Source: Nitrosovibrio sp. Nv4
Lineage (GTDB): Bacteria > Bdellovibrionota > UBA1018 > CAIMNF01
Assembly (NCBI GenBank): GCA_943327105.2
Contig: CALPVV020000017.1
Span: 1-34,400, forward strand
Length of the DNA stretch: 34,400 nucleotides
Reading direction: 5' to 3'
Positions 10,403-19,354 of the stretch are shown here, one piece after another (the first letter of the stretch is position 1; every line of letters begins with the position of its first letter). The position numbers and the translations under genes are program-made. The notes under the pieces are model-generated. The model searched no databases and was not told where the DNA came from. It was given only the letters and a program-made list of their open reading frames with translations.

Positions 10403-11320
10403 ATGGCGAGTGATAATTCAGACAAAACAGCAATGATTGGGATTGATCAGGAAACGATCAATCGTGAAATTCAAAAAGCGAAAGAGTCGCCTGATTGTTT
10501 TGTGATCATTCGTGGAAACCCGACCAGTCACCGCTTCTTCCTCGATAAGGATGAAATGACTATCGGGCGCGACCCTTCCGCAGAGATTTCAATTTCAGAC
10601 CAATTGATTTCCCGCAAACACGCCAAAGTCACACGCAAAGACGGAACGGTTAGCATTGAAGACTTGAAATCATCCAATGGAACAGTGATTAACGGATCCA
10701 AGCTTGAAGCGAATTCTCCGAGAGTTCTCGCAAAAGAGGACATGATCAAACTCGGGAACACTATTCTGAAATTCTTGCCAGCCGGGCATATCGAAATTGT
10801 TTATTACGGAAATCTCAACCAGGCTGCAAACACCGACCCGATGACCAAGTGCTTTAATAAAGGTTATTTTCTAGAGGCCATTGAGGCTGAAGTGAAACGC
10901 GCTCGTGCACTTTCAAGCCCGTTGACCCTGATTTTTTTCGATCTCGATCACTTCAAGAAGGTCAACGATACTTACGGCCATGATGCCGGTGACTTTGTCT
11001 TGAAAGAGTTCACCTCTCTGGTTCGTAATTCAGGTCTTTATAAACAAAAAGATATTTTCGCACGCTACGGCGGAGAAGAATTCTGCCTACTCATGCCAGG
11101 GGTAACCTCTTCAGAAGCTGCAAAGATCGCCGAAGAAATTCGTGGAAAAGTCCACCTTCATGAATTCAATTATGAAGGTAAACGCATTCCGGTCACCACT
11201 TCACTTGGTGTATCAGAACTAAAAAGCGATACAGAATCAGCGAACGAACTGATCAAATCATCAGACAAGGCACTTTACACTTCGAAAGAAAGCGGCCGTA
11301 ACCGCGTGACTGTAGCCTAA
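10403..11320 (+). CDS. FHA domain-containing diguanylate cyclase (GGDEF)
   Basis: FHA: MTIGRDPSAEISISDQLISRKHAKV...LKSSNGTVING; GGDEF: FFDLDHFKKVNDTYGHDAGD, ARYGGEEFCLLMPG. Weak SD upstream, so the start is slightly uncertain. Confidence 0.93.
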   Translation: MASDNSDKTAMIGIDQETINREIQKAKESPDCFVIIRGNPTSHRFFLDKDEMTIGRDPSAEISISDQLISRKHAKVTRKDGTVSIEDLKSSNGTVINGSKLEANSPRVLAKEDMIKLGNTILKFLPAGHIEIVYYGNLNQAANTDPMTKCFNKGYFLEAIEAEVKRARALSSPLTLIFFDLDHFKKVNDTYGHDAGDFVLKEFTSLVRNSGLYKQKDIFARYGGEEFCLLMPGVTSSEAAKIAEEIRGKVHLHEFNYEGKRIPVTTSLGVSELKSDTESANELIKSSDKALYTSKESGRNRVTVA

Positions 11321-11334
11321 AAAATCCCCAACCA

Positions 11335-11835
11335 CTAATCATCATCACCGTCGTGATTTTTTTCACCGGCTTCATTAGTCACAGATGCGTTCGTACGCAA
11401 TTCATCGTGACGAATCAAACCACCCAAATGTGCGGTATTGGCAAGTAAGGCAAATGTCACCGCTGAAAGAGCAAAAGCGGCAACCGAAGTCTTGCCAGCA
11501 AGTTGGTCGCGCTTCATTTTTCCGAGTGCGAGTGCCAACGCAGCGACACCGCCAGTAATGGCCGTAAAAACAAGACTAATTTCCGCTGATTCTTCATGCT
11601 CATGAATCAAAGCCTTGGTTACCCCAGGCTTGTGCTCAACCATGTCTTCAGCGGGTTCACCGCTCAAATATGCCGGTGCAACCATAACAGAGGCAAATAC
11701 AAGTACCGCTAGCCCGGTTTTCTTCACCGAACTGTTCTTCATCAACATCCCGACAAATAGAATGAGGAATCCGAACAATACTCCCACGACGGGCATGTGA
11801 TTGACTGCAAGGTGTAATTGAGCTCCATTGATCAT
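11335..11835 (-). CDS. DUF2231-like membrane protein
   Basis: HLAVNHMPVVGVLFGFLILFVG start, about four hydrophobic segments, HLGGLIRHDEL, acidic tail; RBS AGGAGA on the minus strand. Confidence 0.65.
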   Translation of the reverse strand: MINGAQLHLAVNHMPVVGVLFGFLILFVGMLMKNSSVKKTGLAVLVFASVMVAPAYLSGEPAEDMVEHKPGVTKALIHEHEESAEISLVFTAITGGVAALALALGKMKRDQLAGKTSVAAFALSAVTFALLANTAHLGGLIRHDELRTNASVTNEAGEKNHDGDDD

Positions 11836-12137
11836 CTTAAATTTCTCCTAAATATTAACGTCTCATCATTTTGATTGTTATTATATGCGCTAGATCACAT
11901 TTAGACCGTAATAATCAAGCAAACGCATGCATGCCAGAAGCACTACTTGTGCCATAACAATATCAAACCGACCTCATGACCGTTTTTTAAAAAAACTGAA
12001 TAATATCATGCACTGAAACACGGAATCAGACTACGCCCCCACTCTTAACTAACCATCAGAAGAAGTACCAAAAATAGTCAGTTTTCCACTTTTCTATCCT
12101 CTCTTGCTCGATTACAACAGGGTGAAAGAATTACACA

Positions 12138-14036
12138 ATGGAAACGCCAACCACTACCGCTATCAACACACCTAAAAAAGTACAAATCCTTCCACCTCTC
12201 GTTGCCGAGCGCATTGCAGCAGGTGAAGTCATTGAACGCCCAGCGAGTGTGGTGAAAGAACTTGTTGAGAATTCAATCGATGCGGGAGCGACGCAGATTG
12301 AGGTTCGACTTCAAAAAGGCGGTTGTGAACTGATCGAAGTGATTGATAATGGTTCGGGCATGAGTGTAGCAGACCTCGAACTCAGCGTTTGCCGACACGC
12401 CACCAGCAAAATCACTTCTTTTGAAGATCTCTCGAATTTAGTTTCACTTGGATTTCGTGGAGAAGCATTGCCCAGTATTGCGGCAGTTGCCTGCTTGAAA
12501 ATTACGACGAAAAGCAGTTCACCTGAAAACAACGACGGCGGTACTTATGAAGTCGTTGCCGAACACACCGCGCCCAAGAAAGCAGAAGCTCGTCGAGTTC
12601 CGAATTACAATTTTGTCGGTAGCAATCACGGAACACGCATCACGGTAACTTCGCTCTTTTCGCAAATTCCCGCTCGCTTGAAATTTTTGAAATCAGCCGG
12701 AGCCGAAACCAGCGCCGTTCGTGAAATTATTGAACGCATTGCACTTACTCATCCTGAAGTCGCCTTCACATTGACCAGTGATGAACGTAAAATCATTTCA
12801 TTGCCATCTGAGACACTGGAAAAAAGAGCAGAAAGAATGCTCTCAGACAACAACCCCTTTCAAGTGCTTCATGCGAAACTAGACGGTGCATGGAGTGTTG
12901 AAGTGATCTGGCTAAAAGGACTCAGTCAACCTCACACACGTTCGATTTATCAAATCGTAAATGGTCGTGCACTTCGCGACCGCATTGTTCAGCAAGCGGT
13001 ATTGAACCCGCTCCGTCAATCTTTCTTGCCGGGGCACTTTCCGTCAATGGTGGTGAAACTCGATATTCCTGCTGATGAAATCGACGTCAACGCACACCCA
13101 ACGAAAACTGAAATTCGCTTTTTAGATTCAAAAAAAATCTTCGCCCTTTGCCATGCAGCGATTGAGAAGCTGCTTGCTGATTCAACACCTTCAGCAGAAG
13201 AGCTGTCGCAGGTACTGAACCCGATCTATTCAAAGGGCTCGTACCCTCATTTTGAACAACAGCAATATATCAAGCCTGTGCAATTTCAGTTGGGCGCACC
13301 GACCAGCCAAGAAAGCTTTTTTGGCGCATCCCGGTTTGAGCACTCGCATTCTCATGCGACCCATGAAAACACATCGTCAACAAGTGATACCAGTACCAGT
13401 GATGAAGCCAACAATCACTTCACTTTCGACACCACTCCATTCGGTCTATACAAGGGCATTTGGTTTTCGACTTATATCGTGTTCGAACAAAACGAAGAAA
13501 TGCTGCTGATTGATCAGCATGCGGCTCATGAGCGCATTCGTTATGAACAACTGAAGTCACGCGTGTTGAAAAAAGAAGGCGTGGAAGAACAAACCTTACT
13601 CGTGCCTGAAGTGATTCGCATGGACGCTGAAAAGCTGTTCCAGATGAAAGAAAAACTGCCGTTGTTGAAATCACTGGGCTTTGATTGCGAAGCTTTCAGC
13701 GAAGAAAGCGTGCTTTTTCGATCGATCCCCGCGGTATGGGGCATGAGCCAACTGACCCCGCGTTTGAAGAATCTGCTCGAACGCCTGCAAGATAGCGATG
13801 TCTCGGGCATTGAAATGAACCACCCAGTGTGGGATGAAACCCTGTTTGAAAAAGTCGCGATGGAAGCGTGCCGTTCTTCATTCAAGGCCGGCGATCATAT
13901 GAATGAATGGAGCGCGATTGATCTCACTCGCAAGCTCATGCAATGTCAGCACCCAGGCAACTGCCCGCACGGCCGTGTGACCTTCATCAAGATCTCGAAA
14001 CTGAAAATCGAAGAGTGGTTCAATCGGAAGATATGA
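12138..14036 (+). CDS. mutL: DNA mismatch repair protein MutL
   Basis: LPPLVAERIAAGEVIERPASVVKELVENSIDAGA, DNGSGM, RHATSKI, GFRGEAL; C-terminal CQHPGNCPHGRVT. Confidence 0.96.
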   Translation: METPTTTAINTPKKVQILPPLVAERIAAGEVIERPASVVKELVENSIDAGATQIEVRLQKGGCELIEVIDNGSGMSVADLELSVCRHATSKITSFEDLSNLVSLGFRGEALPSIAAVACLKITTKSSSPENNDGGTYEVVAEHTAPKKAEARRVPNYNFVGSNHGTRITVTSLFSQIPARLKFLKSAGAETSAVREIIERIALTHPEVAFTLTSDERKIISLPSETLEKRAERMLSDNNPFQVLHAKLDGAWSVEVIWLKGLSQPHTRSIYQIVNGRALRDRIVQQAVLNPLRQSFLPGHFPSMVVKLDIPADEIDVNAHPTKTEIRFLDSKKIFALCHAAIEKLLADSTPSAEELSQVLNPIYSKGSYPHFEQQQYIKPVQFQLGAPTSQESFFGASRFEHSHSHATHENTSSTSDTSTSDEANNHFTFDTTPFGLYKGIWFSTYIVFEQNEEMLLIDQHAAHERIRYEQLKSRVLKKEGVEEQTLLVPEVIRMDAEKLFQMKEKLPLLKSLGFDCEAFSEESVLFRSIPAVWGMSQLTPRLKNLLERLQDSDVSGIEMNHPVWDETLFEKVAMEACRSSFKAGDHMNEWSAIDLTRKLMQCQHPGNCPHGRVTFIKISKLKIEEWFNRKI

Positions 14037-14191
14037 GCCTTAACGGGATCTAGAAATGTTTCTTACGGGTGCTAACTTTAGACCACCCCGTTCAACCGTT
14101 CCTTTTATACCATTGACAATACAGGGCGTTCCGAGGCCCGACCTGAACTCAATGGATTAGAAAAAAGTTTTCTATTTTAATGCAGCCCTAA

Positions 14192-14353
14192 GCCTGCGAG
14201 GCCATTGCCGGAAACATGATGATCCGCGATTCAGAACTTTAAGATACGCTGGCCGAAGTGCTGGTCATAAACGACCTGTGTGAGTAATTCTTTGAGAATT
14301 TCTTCCAGAGACTTTATCACCATCATGCACCACGACCAGCGATATCTGAATAA
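14192..14353 (+). pseudogene. Possible decayed coding remnant
   Basis: Single frame with two in-frame TAA codons reads ACEAIAGNMMIRDSEL*DTLAEVLVINDLCE*FFENFFQRLYHHHAPRPAISE*; no homology test possible here. Confidence 0.2.
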
Positions 14354-14422
14354 ACCTGTATGAGTATTCCTTGATCGGAAATCAGGTCAACAGGTTAACA
14401 TTAACAATAAAATCAATTATTA

Positions 14423-14755
14423 CTATTGCACGTTTTTATTTGAATTTTGTTTAAACTTATCTAAGCTTTTGTTTCCCCAATTATATTTAAATTTATCTCC
14501 AATTTGATCCGGTTTTCCTAACGGGCCGGGGCGACTATCTTGAAACATTCTGGCGTACGTGACGGTACATTTCCCATTATTCCCGCATTCTACACTTTTA
14601 ACACCATCGCCACTATAGCCACACTGAATCGCACCTCCACTCGCGAGCTGACACATGAGGGCCCCCCTAGGGCTAGTGTATGTCGTACCTTGCTCTGCAA
14701 AAGCAGATGGTGACCCTAAAACGATAAACATGAATGTAATGTATATTTTTAACAT
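14423..14755 (-). CDS. Small secreted Cys-containing protein of unknown function
   Basis: Signal peptide MLKIYITFMFIVLGSPSAFA; mature part with four Cys (MCQLA, IQCGY, VECGN, KCTVT); AAGGGGG RBS-like region on the minus strand. Confidence 0.6.
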   Translation of the reverse strand: MLKIYITFMFIVLGSPSAFAEQGTTYTSPRGALMCQLASGGAIQCGYSGDGVKSVECGNNGKCTVTYARMFQDSRPGPLGKPDQIGDKFKYNWGNKSLDKFKQNSNKNVQ

Positions 14756-15212
14756 AAATTCCCCCTTGGTTAAACTTGATCTAGTTTGTCAAGTATCTCA
14801 CAGACCATCCTAAATTCAACCCTTTTTTTAAACCCATTAAGAATATGTTTATATTAGGAATTAATGATTGGTGTTCGGGGCTATCGCTGCATGACGTACA
14901 CGAAGAGATCAAACATAATCACCTGATGCAGGGGCAGTAACCAATTAAATGAGTGTCCAGCTCAATGGGACCAATTAGAACACACTCGAAATGCTCTCAA
15001 GATTTTTGGTTTTATTTCAGCATGCTTTCTCATGCGCGAACAATCTTCAAAGGTAAAATTGTAGATCAACCCAAACAGTGTTTCGTGAACCAGCAGGGGG
15101 CCACAATTTTAGAGGAACAATACTAAGGACACAAATCTATTGATCCAATATATCCGTTCAAAACCAACTTCAATTGCATTTATAAACGCTGCATTTCGGT
15201 TATATTGAACTT

Positions 15213-16163
15213 ATGTCCCCCACCACCATCATTCTCACTGGCCCGACCGCCTCAGGGAAAACCGCACTCGCGATCGAGGCGGCGATGGAATTGCGCGCGC
15301 TGGGCACACCAGCACCCCAACTGGAAATCATCAACGCCGACAGCGTTTGCTTCTATCAGGAATTCAACATCGGTTCTGCAAAGCCGACGCCTGAAGAATT
15401 GAAACTCGTTCCCCACCACTTGATCGATGTCGCTCACCCAAATGAAAATTATCACGCTGGGAAATTCTTGAAAGACTGCGAACAAAAACTGAGTGAGATC
15501 CATGCTCGTGGAAATCGTGCGATCATCGTGGGCGGCAGCGGCTTTTATCTGAAGGCACTGAGACTAGGCCTATGGGAAGCGCCTGCGACCGATGAAAAAT
15601 TCCGTGAAGAAATGGCTCAAGTCGATACGCCGACCCTTTTTGAAAAACTGGTGAAGCTCGACCCCCTTCATGCGCAAAAAATCGGTGCAAATGATCGTTA
15701 TCGAATGATTCGCGCGCTCGAGATCATTGAAACAGGAAGTGGAAAAACGCCGACCCAACTTGAAAAAGAAATGCCAAGCGAACCCGATCCTCGCTTTCAA
15801 CTCTGGGTGATTGATCGGGACAAGGTCGAACTCGAAAGCCGCATTCGTGAGCGAGTCGCCAAGATGCTTGAACAAGGGTGGATTGAAGAAACCAAACAAC
15901 TACGACTCAGCTACCCTGACTCTAAAACACTCACTGCTGTCGGCTATCGGCAAGTGATCGACCATCTCGATGGCACTTTTCCTGAAGGGCGAATCAAAAA
16001 ACCTGGCATGGAAGGCCTTGTTGAAGAGATCGTGCTTTCTCATCGCCAACTCGCCAAACAACAGAGAACTTGGTTTAAAGGACTAAAACCCGAAGCTCTA
16101 TTCCAATTGGAAAGAGATCGGGTACTGTTAAAAGAAAAACTTATGACAGTTTATCAGAAATGA
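15213..16163 (+). CDS. miaA: tRNA dimethylallyltransferase
   Basis: ILTGPTASGKTALAIE, INADSVCFYQEFNIGSAKPTPEE, PHHLIDV, GGSGFYLKAL, AVGYRQVIDHL. Confidence 0.95.
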   Translation: MSPTTIILTGPTASGKTALAIEAAMELRALGTPAPQLEIINADSVCFYQEFNIGSAKPTPEELKLVPHHLIDVAHPNENYHAGKFLKDCEQKLSEIHARGNRAIIVGGSGFYLKALRLGLWEAPATDEKFREEMAQVDTPTLFEKLVKLDPLHAQKIGANDRYRMIRALEIIETGSGKTPTQLEKEMPSEPDPRFQLWVIDRDKVELESRIRERVAKMLEQGWIEETKQLRLSYPDSKTLTAVGYRQVIDHLDGTFPEGRIKKPGMEGLVEEIVLSHRQLAKQQRTWFKGLKPEALFQLERDRVLLKEKLMTVYQK

Positions 16164-16214
16164 TGACAAGAACTTTAAACCTCAAAAGTGTATTCTAGCC
16201 GGACGGAGAAAATT

Positions 16215-17150
16215 ATGGCACGTGGCACAAAAGTTTGGTCAAACGGTAATATCGTATCAGTAGAAGAGGCGAAAATCAGCCTGTTCTCACACGTCATTCA
16301 CTACGGAACCGGCGCATTCGAAGGAATCCGCGCTTATAAACAAACTAAAGGCGGCGGAGCGATTTTTCGTCTGCGTGAACACATGGAACGCCTTGAAGAC
16401 TCCGTGAAAATCATGGGCTTTGAAATGCCCTTCACCACCGATCAACTCGTTCAAGGCGCCATTGACGCCTGCAAAGCCAACAATTTTGAAGAATGCTATG
16501 TTCGTCCGATCGCTTACTTAGGCGATGGCCCACTTGGCGTATTTCCCGGTATCAATCCAAAAGTAGAAATCGCTATTCTCGTTTGGGAATGGGGCAGCTA
16601 CCTTGGTGACAAAGGAATCAACGAAGGTGCAAAACTCGTGATCTCTTCCCTCATTCGTCCACACGTCAACAGCGTGATGACCAAAGGAAAAATTTCAGGC
16701 CAATACGTGACTGGCGTGATTGCAAAAAGCGAAGCGATCAAAAACGGTTACGATGAAGCCCTCATGCTTGATCCGGAAGGGTTCCTCACTGAAGGAACCG
16801 GTGAAAACCTTTTCATCGTTAAAGACGGCGTGATCAAAACTACTGAACTCACTTCAATCTTGAACGGCATCACCCGTAACACCGTGATGCAAATGATTGA
16901 GAAAAAAGGCTATAAACTGGTCGAAACCCGTTTCACCCGCGATGAACTCTGGTGTTGTGATGAAGCATTCCTCACCGGAACTGCTGCTGAAATCACTCCA
17001 GTATCTTCTGTTGATGGTCGCAAAATGGGTCGTGGTGCGAATGCCGGCAAACCGGGTCCAATCACCATGGACATTCAACAAGATTACAAAAAACTTGTAC
17101 GCGGTGAACTCGCTGAGAAGTTTCCTGCTGACTGGTTGACCAAGATTTAA
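16215..17150 (+). CDS. ilvE: Branched-chain amino acid aminotransferase
   Basis: FSHVIHYGTGAFEGIRAY, SGQYVTGVIAKSEAIKNGYDEALMLDPEGFLTEGTGENLFIV, FLTGTAAEITPV; start at 16215 preferred (RBS GGAGAAAATT). Confidence 0.94.
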   Translation: MARGTKVWSNGNIVSVEEAKISLFSHVIHYGTGAFEGIRAYKQTKGGGAIFRLREHMERLEDSVKIMGFEMPFTTDQLVQGAIDACKANNFEECYVRPIAYLGDGPLGVFPGINPKVEIAILVWEWGSYLGDKGINEGAKLVISSLIRPHVNSVMTKGKISGQYVTGVIAKSEAIKNGYDEALMLDPEGFLTEGTGENLFIVKDGVIKTTELTSILNGITRNTVMQMIEKKGYKLVETRFTRDELWCCDEAFLTGTAAEITPVSSVDGRKMGRGANAGKPGPITMDIQQDYKKLVRGELAEKFPADWLTKI

Positions 17151-17821
17151 TGAAGCCATTTGAGGTTTTGTTTGAAGATCAGCACTTGATCGTTCTTTCA
17201 AAAGCTCCAGGTGTACTTTCACAAGCCGACATCAGTGGTGAAGATTCACTGGTTGAGCTGTTGCGAACCCATTTTGGTCGCCACTACGTTGGCCTGGTTC
17301 ACCGGCTCGATCGCAATACCAGCGGACTCATGGTCGTAGCCAAACGAAGCAAAAGTGCGGAACGACTTACTTCACAACTCCAAGACGGTCGATTGATCAG
17401 AAAATATCGGGCGGTTTTAGAAGGTACCTTCACAGGTAACGCGACTTGGAAGCATTGGTTACTGAAAAACGAAAAAACAAATGAAGTTCGCGCGGTCAAA
17501 GAAGGCACTTCGGGCGCAAAATCGGCCGCGCTTTCTGTTAAATCGATCGCCAATTTTCTGACTCACGGTGAACCCGTAACCTTGGTTGAATTTGAACTGG
17601 AAACCGGGCGCTCTCACCAGATCAGAGTTCAATCAGCAACCATGAAACACGCACTCATTGGCGACCCAAAGTACGGGACACCCAAGGGCATGAAGCTTTT
17701 TTCACGACCAGCTCTGCATTCCAGTTTTCTGGAATTTGAACACCCAATCACAAAAGAAGTTCTTCAATTCGAGCAAATAACCGCTACGGACTGGGATTTT
17801 GACGCAATCACTCAAAACTAA
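17150..17821 (+). CDS. RluA-family pseudouridine synthase without S4 domain
   Basis: VGLVHRLDRNTSGLMVVAK catalytic motif, GRSHQIRVQ, LIGDPKYG; TAATG junction with ilvE. Confidence 0.92.
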   Translation: MKPFEVLFEDQHLIVLSKAPGVLSQADISGEDSLVELLRTHFGRHYVGLVHRLDRNTSGLMVVAKRSKSAERLTSQLQDGRLIRKYRAVLEGTFTGNATWKHWLLKNEKTNEVRAVKEGTSGAKSAALSVKSIANFLTHGEPVTLVEFELETGRSHQIRVQSATMKHALIGDPKYGTPKGMKLFSRPALHSSFLEFEHPITKEVLQFEQITATDWDFDAITQN

Positions 17822-17968
17822 TTCTGCAATGATTGCAAGAAGGCTTGATAAAGTGCTCTTTTATAGGCCTTTATTAAGCATATTTTACAGCTAGGTCAGG
17901 CAGTTTTTGCCGGCCCGCCAACAACTTGATTACTTGTATTCTGCTGAAAAACACGAAAAAATGATTCA

Positions 17969-19354
17969 ATGGTGGCTAAATTCGCCAAAACAGCAAGAAT
18001 TGCATTAATCAGTTCTCTCTTCGCATCCGGAATAACTCCGGTTGCTTACGCATCTATTTCCACTGAAACGTTTTCTGAAAAAGAAACGGCACCAATGGGA
18101 AATATCGGAATTGATTCTTCCAGTTTTCTTTATCGTTCAAATTCACGCGGAACCGCTGCGACTACTTTCAGTGCAAGCATTCACGGAGACTTCAAACACA
18201 AACTCGTGAAAGGCAAAGGCGATCTTCTTGCCAATAGTTTTGCGACCAGTAATCCGCAAGCAGTTGCTGAATCACACGAAGCTTATCTAACGAATAGTGA
18301 CGGGCTTTTGGGCAACCATCATGTTTCGGTTGGTCGTAAATATTATGAGTGGTCGAAACTCGATGAACAATGGACGATGATGAGCCTTTGGTCACCACGA
18401 TTCACTTGGGACCAAATTCACCCTGAATCAATCGGCATGACCGGTTTTTTCTACGACTACCAGACTACACGTTTCAAGTTTCTTGCTTATGGCTCCCCGA
18501 TTGCAATTCCTGAACGGGGAACGCCTGTAGAACAAAAAGATAAGAATATCGTTTCACCCAACCCATTTTGGAAACCGCTTCCAACCCAATTGAATGTTCT
18601 AGGCTCACCGACAACAATTGAATATTCCTTGATCATGCCTTCGATGCAAGAGTTACTACTTCGCCCGAATTTTGCGCTTCGTGCGCGATATGATTTTGAT
18701 AATGGAATGTGGTTCAGCTTGAATTCAGGCGTGCTTCCGATTCACATGGTTCAAATGGCCGCAGAACCCTATCTCGACACTGCAACGACCGGACAACTGC
18801 AAGTGAATATTCGTCCACAGTTTCCGATGAGAAACATCAACACTGCCGAAATCGGTTTTGATAGCCCGGATCAGGATTGGAACGCCTGGATTTCTGCAAG
18901 CTATGAACAACCATTCCGCTTTGAAAACCAATCGAACTGGCTGAATCCGATCATCACACCGACTTCGGTATTTTCAGGTGGAACCAAGATTCAACTGACT
19001 TCAAATTTCTGGTTTGACGGTTCCGCACTTTTTATTCATGAACAGGCATTCAAAAGCTCTGGAACATTGACTGATGTAAAAGTGAATCTACCCACCCGCT
19101 TTCCAATGAAGCAGGCATTCAAAGTCGGTGGCAACTGGAAGTTCAATGACTACACCCAAAGTAATCTTTCCTGGTATCAAGATTTGATTGATCAGAACCA
19201 CTTGATTTCGGTTGATGTTCAACACCGCCTCCATCATCTACCAGTAACGATTGGCGCGGGCACCGATATCATCGTCGCGAAAACGGCTCAAGGCGGTGTC
19301 GGACAATATTACGGAGACGATCGTCTTCGGGGATGGCTGAAGTATGCGTTTTAA
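17969..19354 (+). CDS. Putative outer-membrane beta-barrel protein
   Basis: N-terminal signal peptide, alternating amphipathic strands with many Trp/Tyr/Phe, C-terminal ...RGWLKYAF ending in Phe. Confidence 0.7.
   Translation: MVAKFAKTARIALISSLFASGITPVAYASISTETFSEKETAPMGNIGIDSSSFLYRSNSRGTAATTFSASIHGDFKHKLVKGKGDLLANSFATSNPQAVAESHEAYLTNSDGLLGNHHVSVGRKYYEWSKLDEQWTMMSLWSPRFTWDQIHPESIGMTGFFYDYQTTRFKFLAYGSPIAIPERGTPVEQKDKNIVSPNPFWKPLPTQLNVLGSPTTIEYSLIMPSMQELLLRPNFALRARYDFDNGMWFSLNSGVLPIHMVQMAAEPYLDTATTGQLQVNIRPQFPMRNINTAEIGFDSPDQDWNAWISASYEQPFRFENQSNWLNPIITPTSVFSGGTKIQLTSNFWFDGSALFIHEQAFKSSGTLTDVKVNLPTRFPMKQAFKVGGNWKFNDYTQSNLSWYQDLIDQNHLISVDVQHRLHHLPVTIGAGTDIIVAKTAQGGVGQYYGDDRLRGWLKYAF

Noticed and set aside
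11980-11997. GTTTTTTAAAAAAAC palindrome upstream of mutL
   Set aside because: Low-complexity T/A tract; no further structure.
13541-13885. 114-aa minus-strand ORF inside mutL
   Set aside because: Shadow ORF opposite conserved MutL coding sequence.
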